Assembly (NCBI RefSeq): GCF_032362555.1
Contig: NC_083505.1
Span: 955,001-1,019,000 of the forward strand
DNA length: 64,000 nucleotides
Origin: Amyelois transitella
Lineage: Eukaryota > Arthropoda > Insecta > Lepidoptera > Pyralidae
Direction of reading: 5' to 3'
Every line of letters begins with the position of its first letter. Position 1 is the first letter of the stretch. Below, piece after piece: positions 49,101 through 58,600 of this stretch. Under the pieces are notes generated by a model. The model did not search any database, was not told the origin of the DNA, and saw only the letters and a list, made by a program, of their open reading frames with translations. Position numbers and translations under genes: made by a program.

Positions 49101-50980
49101 ATACATATCATCACGTCTCGACCCTTGCGGGTCAGAGCCAACAGTCTTGAAAAGACTTATAGGCCACGTTCAGCTATTTCGATTTAAGATAGAATTGAGA
49201 TTCAAATAGTGACAGGTTGCTAGCCCATCGCCTAAAAGAAGAATCCCAAGTTTATAAGCCTATCCCTTAGTCGCCTTTTACGACATCCATGGGAAGAGAT
49301 GGAGTGACCTATTCTTTTTTCTATTGGTGCTGGGAACTACACGGCAAAAAATAAAAAATATACCTTTAAATATATACCTTTACTACCAGACCAGCGTGAA
49401 AACTATACATTCAATAATACTCGTACATTAAAGATACATTGTAAAGTTCGTTAAAAACTCATAGTTTTAAACATAATTACAAGTTATCTACTAACTTTGT
49501 AATTACATATTTCATTACTAAATGATGTTTCAGCAGATGAATATTGATATAATGTAGTATTTAAGTTTATTAATGTTGGGTTCTAAAAGAACCAATAAAT
49601 CTTTTCTGTGGAATGTTCTAGGTATGTTCTTCATCATTATCGGCGTAAGTCACAATTTTATCCTCTCTGGTGAGAGGCCCAGAGTTCGGTCATAAATACA
49701 ATCCTTTTTATGGTCCTTTTCATCTTTTTACACAAGGCGACTCCATCCCTCCCGCAACCTTTACAGGGGGATCCTAATTTATTAAATATAAATAAATAAA
49801 TATATACGGGACAAATTACACAGATTGAGTTAGCCTCGAAGTAAGTTCGAAGCTTTACCTACGTTACGAGATACTAACTCAACGATAGGTAGGTACTATA
49901 TTTTATAATAAATACTTATATAGATAAAAATCCAAGACCCAGGCCAATCAGAGAAAGTTCGTTTCTCATCATGCCCTGGCCGGGATTGGAACCCGATACC
50001 TCCGGTGACAAAGACAAGCGCACTACTGCTGCGCCACAGAGGCCGTCAAGTATTCAAGGAGTGATACCCAGGGGTCAGCTAAGTTTTTAAGGTAAGTCAG
50101 ATTTTGGCACGAAGCGATTCACATCTGACCTCCGCAACCTTTACAGGGGAACCTTAACCCGTATTGTAATGTGCATGTATCATCGCGATGTTATCTCCCA
50201 CTTTAAGAACATAGGTTATAAATTGATTAAAGTTATAGTGTCATTTCACAACCTAGGTATTCTGATATGCACCCTTAAATTTAAGTAGGTTCCATAACTA
50301 TATAGAGCTAAGCTTGATATGCTATCAAAGCAAATGTTCTTCCTCTCCAGAGAGATGAGGCTGTAACCAGGACTAACGCCGCCGGGAAGAATAATGTCAT
50401 TTGCTTTGAACAATTTCTTTTATTGAACTTCATATTGTCCTAATGTGATGTGTCTGTCTCCGAATTATTTTATGTATTTTTATGGTCAAACATAGGCTAC
50501 TTCGTCTAAAACTGAGAATCCCGCGAGAACAAGAAACCGGGAATTTTACGTGGAATAAGCTGCGAGCTAAAGTTATTTTTTTTACAATAATTGTAGATTT
50601 ATTGCCCGTCATAAAAATTTATTACAGTCGATTGTTGACAGTTTAATCTCAATATTACTTTCTGGATGGTAATTCCACTGAGTACGAAAAAAAAAAGAAA
50701 TTATAGTTAGTATATTTTACGACATCCATGGGAAAGAGATGGAGTGGTCCTATTCTTTTTTTGTATTGGTGCCGGGAACCACACGGCATTGGCATAATGC
50801 ATAAAAAAACACACGAGATGAGCTATATTAGGATAGGTACTCACCCCATCTATGCGGCGTGCGCCCCAAAAACTTCCCCTCCTCTGGGTTCCATATAGCG
50901 TACTGGATCCTCTGCAAGAAAGGTCTATCTGGTGGTCTCCTGCAGTAGTTGACTTCACCATTCTGCTTGTGAGCGCCCAT
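40149..50980 (-). CDS. Gene D: Na+/K+-ATPase beta subunit paralog
   Basis: Seven exons (minus): 50845-50980, 44941-45069, 44508-44630, 43501-43682, 42337-42441, 41372-41540, 40149-40258; 317 aa. The tail (1-45) contains IQYAIWNPEEGKFLGRTPHRW. The membrane span is about 48-70 (LIYLVMYICIIIFFSICM). The ectodomain has TMDEKIPYFQL, DNPGMGHRP, six cysteines (C147/C159, C169/C183, C233/C290), sequons at N113 (NRT) and N133 (NKS), SYFPYDNTPGYLSPLVFVEL and an RCRAWAKNIRY ending. The start at 50980 has a near-ideal context (CCACCATGG); an in-frame ATG at 51040 would add 20 residues but lacks such context. Intron 1 is 5.8 kb. The donors of exons 2 and 5 are followed almost at once by SINE-A tails. Divergent from B but complete, with no stop or frame break, so probably functional. 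Confidence 0.93.
40395..40715 (+). repeat. LINE 3' end interrupted by a SINE-T fragment
   Basis: Coding-like LINE end split at 40457-40550 by a reverse SINE-T body; the KGQ region appears on both sides. Confidence 0.65.
40887..41155 (+). repeat. SINE-A full length, gene D intron 6
   Basis: From GTGCCGTGTGGTTCCC to four TATG units. Confidence 0.85.
41586..41850 (+). repeat. SINE-A full length (best reference copy)
   Basis: About 265 bp: 5' hairpin, central GCTAGCAACCTGTCACTATT, 3' hairpin CAGTCTTTTCAAGACTG, and (TATG)n. Confidence 0.9.
42058..42335 (+). repeat. SINE-A tail against the gene D exon 5 donor
   Basis: The TATG tail ends within about 3-5 bp of the donor at 42336. Confidence 0.85.
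42440..43470 (+). repeat. Fragment-C, SINE-A and fragment-B in series
   Basis: Fragment-C 42455-42666, SINE-A 42955-43200, fragment-B 43205-43470; together they occupy most of gene D intron 4. Confidence 0.75.
43905..44462. repeat. SINE-A inverted pair, gene D intron 3
   Basis: 43905-44115 (-) and 44202-44462 (+), head-to-head with about 85 bp between. The second tail ends about 45 bp from the exon 3 donor. Confidence 0.8.
44696..44935 (+). repeat. SINE-A tail against the gene D exon 2 donor
   Basis: TATGTATGTAT then TTTAC|C: the tail lies about 5 bp from the donor at 44940. Confidence 0.85.
45330..46115. repeat. Fragment-B (-) and SINE-T body (+)
   Basis: 45330-45572 and 46000-46115. Between them (45573-46000) no gene or clear repeat. 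Confidence 0.65.
46595..46850 (-). repeat. SINE-A near full, with small hairpin at its tail side
   Basis: Preceded by CTATGTCGT/ACGACATAG (46572-46594), a copied piece of the element. Confidence 0.75.
47125..47490. repeat. Fragment-B inverted pair
   Basis: 47125-47360 (+) directly followed by a partial reverse copy 47365-47490; long fold-back. Confidence 0.65.
47685..47925 (+). repeat. SINE-A diverged
   Basis: TGCCTTGTGGTTCGCGG start; TATGTATGTATG tail. A fragment-B remnant follows at 48390-48540. Confidence 0.7.
48910..49346 (-). repeat. Two SINE-A copies
   Basis: Diverged 48910-49020 and intact 49100-49346. Confidence 0.7.
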
Positions 50981-51672
50981 GGTGGAGACTGACTGAATTC
51001 TGAACGCGAGCAACCGCGGATAAGGAACGTAGAATATCAAGATATAGAGTGAAATTGCAAGCGATGTTTTGTACCTATGAACCGTTGTCTCTTAGAGGAT
51101 AAGGCCTCTAGGGCGAAAACTTCATTGGAAGTGATTTATTAATTTTTTCTTGTAATTGTATAAATTACTGTGCAATAAAGATATTACAAACTTCAATCTC
51201 AATTCTAGTCATTTTTATACACAACAAGATATTTAAGTGCGCAAATGTGTCTATCAGAAAGTCTTGGTTGAGACTTCAGTGTAGATTCTTGACCATTTTC
51301 AGTAACTTGAAGTTGGAAGAGGTTATCGACAAATCTATCATCTTGCTTCAGCCAAAACGACAGAAACCCATGTTCCTTCTTAGGGTAGGAAGTCACAAGT
51401 AGTAACCACCATATCATACATAATATGGTTACGTCTATATCCCTTGCGGGGTAGACACAGCCAACAGTCTTGAAAAGACTGAATGGCCACGTTCAGCTAT
51501 TTGGCTTAATGATAGAATTGAGATTCAAATAGTGACAGGTTGCTAACCCATCGCCTAAAAAAGAATCTCAAATTTGTAAGCCTATCCCTTAGTCGCCTTT
51601 TACGACATCCATGGGAAAGATATGGAGTGGTCCTATTCTTTTTTGTATTGGTGCTGGGAACCACACCGCATT
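50718..51672 (-). repeat. SINE-A copies on both sides of gene D exon 1
   Basis: 50718-50787 (5' end only, 58 bp from the exon) and 51420-51672 (near full, about 440 bp upstream of the start). Both are followed by CATTGGCATAATGCATAAA, so this flank is duplicated. Confidence 0.75.
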
Positions 51673-52014
51673 GGCATAATGCATAAATATTATGAAATAT
51701 TAATAAATGGTTTAATTATTTACATTGACTTCTACTGTACTTACCTTTGATCACTTATATACTGCTATAGTCAATGAAGTAGTGGATATCCACCTAAATC
51801 TTTAACTATAGTCGCCCGCCCAGCCTTCAATTATCATTGAATGAAACTTATACTTTATTACTAAGCGATGGGTCATTGTGTAATATGATGGACCTACCTA
51901 GCATCGGAGTCGCTTCATGTAAAAACCTGACTCACCCAATCCAAGCTCAAGGTAAAAGCGTTACCAGTGCACCTTCTGAAAAGGATGTTACTTAAAGAAA
52001 GAAGTTTATATCTT

Positions 52015-52930
52015 TCTTTTTTTATTATTAAACGGTTTTATTTAGCTCACCCCGTTTGTTTTATTTATTCTTGGGTCAAATTTAGTAATTCAAATTTCAC
52101 CCTCTTCCTGTCAACCGATTAATCTGAAATTTTGTATACACTTTGGATTTTGGTGACAATATAATTATGTTTATTCATTATCATTATAAATTCAAGATGG
52201 CCGCCGTTACAAAATGGCGGATAATTTAGGTTTCATTAATCCCATCAATATGGGTATCAAATGAAAGGGCTCAACAAGCAGAATACAATATACTATAAAA
52301 AATTGAAATCCAAGATGGCGGCATCTACAAAATGGCGGATAACTTAGGTTTTATCAATCCCATCAACATGGGTATCAAATGAAAGGTCTCAACAAGTAGA
52401 ATACAATTTACTATTCAAAATTAAAATCTAAGCAGTGGGATAAAATGTAGCCTATGTTACTCCTGAAGGTTAAGTCTATCCCTGTGCCAAATTTCATTCA
52501 AATCGGTCCAGTAGTTTTTGAGTTTATTCGTTACAAAAACAAATAAAAATTGGTAAAAAAACTTTTTAAGTTAAACGGTTTTATGTTAAACATACATTGT
52601 TGTGTAACTTTACAAAACAAACATTTTAATCAACGATTGTAGACAATTGACGTGCCCCACGGTTTTATTTTAGTCTAGTCTATGCATATGTTTATAATTC
52701 CCACGACTGTATCTATTTTATTATTTTTTGGTTTTTAGTACATTTATATTAAACATTGCAATGTATGTTTAACATAAAACCGTTTAACTTAAAAAGTTTT
52801 TTTACCTATTTTTTTATTTTTTGGTTTTTAGTACATTTATATTAAACATTGCAATGTATGTTTAACATAAAACCGTTTAACTTAAAAAGTTTTTTTACCT
52901 ATTTTTTTATTCATGTACACAAGCCAATGC
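52015..52930. mobile_element. Candidate non-autonomous DNA element with 48-bp inverted repeat
   Basis: Perfect inverted arms 52552-52599 and 52759-52806; the right arm is part of a 93-bp tandem duplication (again at 52852-52899). The left border region carries another TTAAACGGTTTTAT at 52029. Within it 52190-52440 is a ~118-bp tandem repeat with AAAATGGCGGATAA. No transposase ORF seen. Confidence 0.6.
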
Positions 52931-53274
52931 CTCCCTTTACACTTTCCTGTCGTGGGCCTGCTGGAAGAAATTTCTCTAGAAATAAGTAGTGCCCTTGTTC
53001 TGAATTTCTCTTTATTTTTAGTTTTATTCTTATTTACCTTGATATACATAAATATATTTAAAAAAATAATTAAAAGTTACATGCCTTGACACAGTTCTAC
53101 AAATTTGAATGGTTTAATATTTATATTTTATTAGTCTGTTCCTACCTATGATCACTTCTATACTGCCTATAAAGTCTTTGAACAAGTAGATATCCGCCTA
53201 AATCTAGCTAGCGGCAACTATCGCCGCCTGCCCCCGCCCAGCCTCGCCCGCCCAGCCTTCAATTACTATCCAAT

Positions 53275-53530
53275 GAAACATACATACATATAGCCACGTC
53301 TATATCCCTCTCGGGGTAGAAAGAGCCAACAGTCTTGAAAAGACTGATAAGCCTCGTTCAGCTGCTTGGCTTGATAATTGAATTGAGATTCAAATAGTGA
53401 CAGGTTGCTAGCCCATCGCTTAAAAGAAGAATCTGAAGTTTATGAGCCTATCAATAATTAGCCTTTTACAACATCATGGAAAAGAGATGGAGTGGCCCTA
53501 TTTTACTGGTGCCGGGAACCACACGACCAC
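53275..53530 (-). repeat. SINE-A inserted in a duplicated block
   Basis: Flanked by CCAATGAAAC and CAAATGAAACTC, which are continuous in the related uninterrupted block at 51725-51870. Confidence 0.7.
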
Positions 53531-53751
53531 ATAGCATGGCATCAAATGAAACTCATACTTTATTTCTAAGTGGTTGTTATATGATGTCCATTCTTCAAAC
53601 ATAAGCGTTGGTGGCATCACGCATTTAACTGGATACCGAATGAGGTATTAATGACCGTTGTCCAAATACATGTAGCGACATGTCTGCACCACACGTCACA
53701 ATAATAAAAAATACAATCACGCGACGCTATCAGTCAAAAACAGCGAAAAAC

Positions 53752-53910
53752 CTAAATCGCGCAAGCAAAGATTTCACGGATTGGAGCTATATATACAACC
53801 TCTGACAAAACGTCGGAGCCTCCGTTCCCCAGGCATAACACCTAGCCTGGCGAAAGATCTTCCCTTTGAGGAGGTCCAACCCAAACATCGCTCCCCCTAC
53901 AAAACAGTTT
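53752..53910 (+). repeat. Repeat shared with gene E intron 6
   Basis: GCGCAAGCAAAGATTTCACG and the following ~140 bp recur at 56238-56395. Confidence 0.65.
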
Positions 53911-54399
53911 GAGTGCTAACCAATGCTCTAAACGGTGAGGGCAAATGTTTCTAAGAAACTTTATAAAGATGGATTTTCAAAGAGAAAGATTTGAATATAC
54001 TGGTACATGTTAGCAACTGTTTGTTTAACCATTAAGGTAAGACCCCCTGCAGAGGTCAGACTAGAGTGAAAGACCGCAATAACCCAAAAAACAGCGGGAG
54101 ATATCATTAAGCATTAATGTTAAGAAAAAATTAAACAATTTTTAATGTATTTTTCTAAATTTTATTCCTCTTATACAATAGGTACAACTAATTAATATGT
54201 ACATTTTGCATCTATCTTAAAAAATACATTTGGTTTTAAACTACCTAGGTGGAAGGTACATGCCGCCTTAATCTAGTCTAAAAACTACTTCATGTAAAAT
54301 TAACACTGACACAAACATAATATAGTTGTAGCTCGTACTTCTACTTATTTTTAGCTTTTTGGTGGGGTTAAAGACGGGAAAAACCAACAAAATGCAGTG

Positions 54400-54890
54400 C
54401 CGTGTGGTTCCCGGCATCATTAAAAAAAAGCATAAGACCACTCCATCTCGTGCCCATGGACGTCGTAAAAGGCGACTAAGGGATAGGCATATAATGGGAT
54501 TCTTCTTTTAGGCGATAGGCTTGCAACCTGTCACTATTTGAATCTCAATTCTATCATTAAGACAAACAGCTGAACGTGGCCATTCAGTCCTCTCAAGACT
54601 GTTGGCTCTGTCTACCCCGCAAGGGATATAGACGTGATATATGTATGTATGTATGTAAAGACGGGAAAAACAGAAGATTAATATACTTATCATATCGCTA
54701 TTTGCCACGTTCAGATGTTTTGCTACATGATAGAATTGAGATTTAAATAGAAGACAATTGGCTAGACCATCATCGCCTCAAAAGAATACTTCCAATTATA
54801 GGTTATCCCTCAGTCGCTTTACGACATCCATGGGAATGAGATGGAGTGGTCCTATTCTTTTTCCATTGGTGCCGGGAACCACACGGCACC
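54400..54890. repeat. SINE-A tail-to-tail pair
   Basis: 54400-54655 (+) near full and 54700-54890 (-). Around them (53911-54400, 54891-55190) no gene seen. Confidence 0.75.
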
Positions 54891-55189
54891 GTTGGATACC
54901 TATTTAATAAATTTACATTCCATGTAGCATCTCAGTAAAAAGGCCGTATCATTGATGATGCAGACGAGACTAATTAGTTACACCATTAAAATTGCAAATG
55001 ACAACTCGGATTCCACACATTTGAAAAAAAAATCCTTAATTTCGATTCACCATAAATAATGTAAAGAGGATTTCACACATTTGAAAAAAAAAAAATCTTA
55101 TATTCCGATTTCATAAAAGACTTCAGAGTTTTTTTAAAGCTAACAATTTTACTTTCAAGTTGGCTTTGATAAGAGATATCCTAATCCTA

Positions 55190-55580
55190 ATTATATTATG
55201 AATGCGAAAGTTTGTATGTATGTATGGATGTTTGTTACTCTTTTACGCAAATACTACTGAACCGATAACGATAAAATTTGGCATGTAGGTAGCTGAAGAA
55301 CTAGAACAACACATGCTTTTATCCCAGAGTTCCCGCAGGATTGATTGTTACGTTACGATAAGGTTTCCACGCGGACGAAGTCGCGGGCGGCCTTCAGTAA
55401 TCCTACTTATATTATAATGCCAAATTTTGTATGTATGGATGTTTGTTACTCTTTCACGCAAAAACTACTGAACCGATTACGATGAAATTTGGTACGTAGG
55501 TAGCTGAAGACCCAGAACAACATATAGGCTACTTTTCATCCCGGAGTTCCCGCGGAATTGATAGGGTTTCCATGCGGAAA
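55190..55580 (+). repeat. Two tandem fragment-C copies downstream of gene E
   Basis: 55190-55400 and 55405-55580; the second runs to about 13 bp from the gene E poly(A) signal. Confidence 0.7.
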
Positions 55581-55592
55581 TCGCATGCGACT

Positions 55593-55598
55593 TTTTAT
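55593..55598 (-). terminator. Poly(A) signal candidate, gene E
   Basis: AATAAA on the minus strand about 45 nt after the gene E stop codon. Confidence 0.5.
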
Positions 55599-55642
55599 TA
55601 ATACATAAAAGTTTCCTAGACTTCTAAAAATATCACTATAGA

Positions 55643-58600
55643 TTATGGTTCTGCTGTCGTAGTCTCTGTCGCATCGTCTGCAGCTAAAAACAGCCTGAAC
55701 CTTGTATAACCCGACGGCTCTTTCAAGCTCTTCTTATAGATGATGTTCTTTGCCCAGGCGCGGCATCTGATGTTTACTGCGATGTTCACTGATACAAAAA
55801 AAAAAAACAAATTATAAAGATGAAAACATTATACTTTTAGGCGATGGGCTAGCAACCTGTCACTATTTGAATCTCATTTCTATCATTCAGTCTTTTCAAG
55901 ACTGTTGGCTCTGTCTATCCCGCAAGAGATATAGACGTGACCATATGTATGTCTCAAAGTAAGTTCGAGACTTGTGTTACAAGATACTAACTCAACGATA
56001 CTGTATTTTATAATAAATACATACAGATAAACATACAAGTCCCAGGCCAATCAGAAAAAGTTATTTTCTCATCATACCTGGCCGGGATTCGAACCCGGGA
56101 CCTCCGGTGTCGCAGACAAGCGTACTACCGCTGCGCCACAGAGGCCGTATATACTTGTACATACATTAGTGCCTTTTGGTCACCAGCTCCAATAAAAAAT
56201 GACAAAAGAACCACTCCGTCTCGTTCCCGTAGATGTCGGTAAATCGCGCAAGCAAAGATTTCACGGATTGGAGCATAAATACAACCTCTAGACACAATAT
56301 CGTCTGTCGCGCGGTTCCCGAAGCATCTAGCCTGTCGGAATATATTCCCTTTGGTGGCTTTCGAACCGAATCATTGTTCCCGCTAACAAAAGTAACAAAA
56401 TATATTTATTTATTTTTTATTTATTTATTTATTTTCACAAACTTAACCTATCATTACAGATATACCTAATTCGATAGGATAGTATTCAAGTTATTCAATA
56501 TACAATTATCAATTATATTCTGAGAATTATAATATTATTCTACTAATCACATAAGACATACAAAGTCGATATTGTGAATTCGCTCAGGGAACAGGAGAAA
56601 ATATATTGCGTTCTTACCAGGAGGAGTGACCACAACGGGCAAGAATGGACCAATGTCAACCGGCCCGTTGGTGAAAGGGAAGGTCCCGACCAAACTCCGA
56701 CCCCACGGGTATGAGAAGATGGTACCCAAGGTCCCGTTTGATTGGGGCTCTTCGGAGCAGGACACCCATACGCTTTTGGTCTGAAAGTTGAAAAATATCT
56801 GTAATGAAATGTAAGTGTATAATCGAACTTTGGTCCAATTGGTGCCGTGTGGTTCTCGGCACTTATACGACCAAAGAATAGAACCACTCTGTATCTTTTT
56901 TTTTGGTTCTTTTGGTCTGTTTTTTTTTATTTGATTGTTCCTTTTTGATTTTGTTTGTTTGTAAACTCTTTATTAAAACAGGATTTAGAAGAATATGTAC
57001 AATGGCGGACTTATCTCAATCGGGATTTCTTCCAGTCAACCAAAACAAAGGAAAATCCATAATCAAAAAGGCAGCGCACATAAAAATCATTGAGGATGCG
57101 TTATAATAATCAATAAATTTCTAAATAATTAAAAGATATTTGAACATTGACGTACTATAAACATGTTTATAGTTGATCGAAGTATTTAAATAAAGCAATC
57201 TAACTACCAGATCTTTTAGTGAAAAATATAAGGACTCTTGTTGAATGCAAATAGAAATCACTTTACAAGCTTTTAGTTGTTATATCAAATGTTCACAAAC
57301 ACTTCAAATATTACAAACTAGAGGCCGCCCGCGACTTCGTCCGCATGGAAACCCTATCAATATCGCGGGAACTCCGGGATAAAAAGTAGCCTATAAGTTA
57401 TTCTGGGTCTTCAGCTACCTACATACCAGATTTCATCGTAATCGGTTCTGGAGTTTTTGCGTGAAAGAGTAACAAAGATCCATACTGACATCCTGGCATA
57501 CTCATAAACTTTCGCATTTGTAATATTAGTAGGATAAATAATTTGGTAATTTAATTTGATACCTGGGAGTGGTCTAGACCCTTTATGTGTTCCTTGAGGT
57601 CATCAGGCATATCTTCCGGCAATCCACTGACGTCATAATATTCCGGGACCCAGTCGAAAATCTTAAAAAAAAATCGTAGGTATTAAAATAAACTAATTCA
57701 TAAATGAGTGCCGTGTGATTCCCGGAACTTACGGATAGGGCCACTTCATATGTTTCCCATGAATGTCGTAAAATGTGTGCCGTGTGGTTCCCGGCACCAA
57801 TAGAAAAAAGAATTGGACCACTCCATCTCTCTCCCATGGATGTCGTAAAAGGCGACTAAGGGGTAGGCTTATAAACTTGGGAATCTTCTTTTAGGCTATA
57901 AACTGTCACTATTTGAATCTCGTGATATCGTATCGTGAATCGTCGAAAAAAACGTGGCCTATCAGGCTTTACAAGACTGTTGGCTCTGTCTACCCCGCAA
58001 GGGATATAGACGTGATTATATGTATGTATGTCTGTCGTAAAAAGCGACTAAGGGAAAGGCTAACTTGGAATTCTTCTTGTAGACTATACAATATTTGAAT
58101 ACAGCTAAACGTGGTTTTTCAGTCTTTTCAAAGCCGTTAGCTCTGTTCATCACCACAATTCATTAAACGCAACAAACATGAACAGGAACCAATTAATTTG
58201 CCGCCGCAATAGTTATGATACTGTAAGGACGTTTATTTCCCGTGACGTCATCAATTCCCGTGCCGTGCGGTTCCCGGCATCAATAGAAAAAAGAGTAGGA
58301 CCACTCAATTTCTCTCCCATTGATGTCGTAAAAGGCGACTGTGGGAAATGCTTATAACTTAGGATTGGCTAGCAACCTGTCACTATTTGAATCTCAATTC
58401 TATCATTAAGCCAAATAGCTGAACGTGGCCATTCAGTCTTTTCAAGAGTTGGCTCTGTCTATACCCCTATGTACACATATGGACACGTCTATATCCCCCG
58501 CAAGGGATGTATGTATGTTAAAATATTTAGGAAATCGAGAAGTTAAATGGTATCACTGCAGAGGTTTCCACGCGATATTTGTCTTTATAGTAAAACAAAA

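Noticed and set aside
50981-51040. Longer N-terminus for gene D from the ATG at 51040
   Set aside because: The ATG at 50980 has CCACCATGG context and gives the family's normal tail length.
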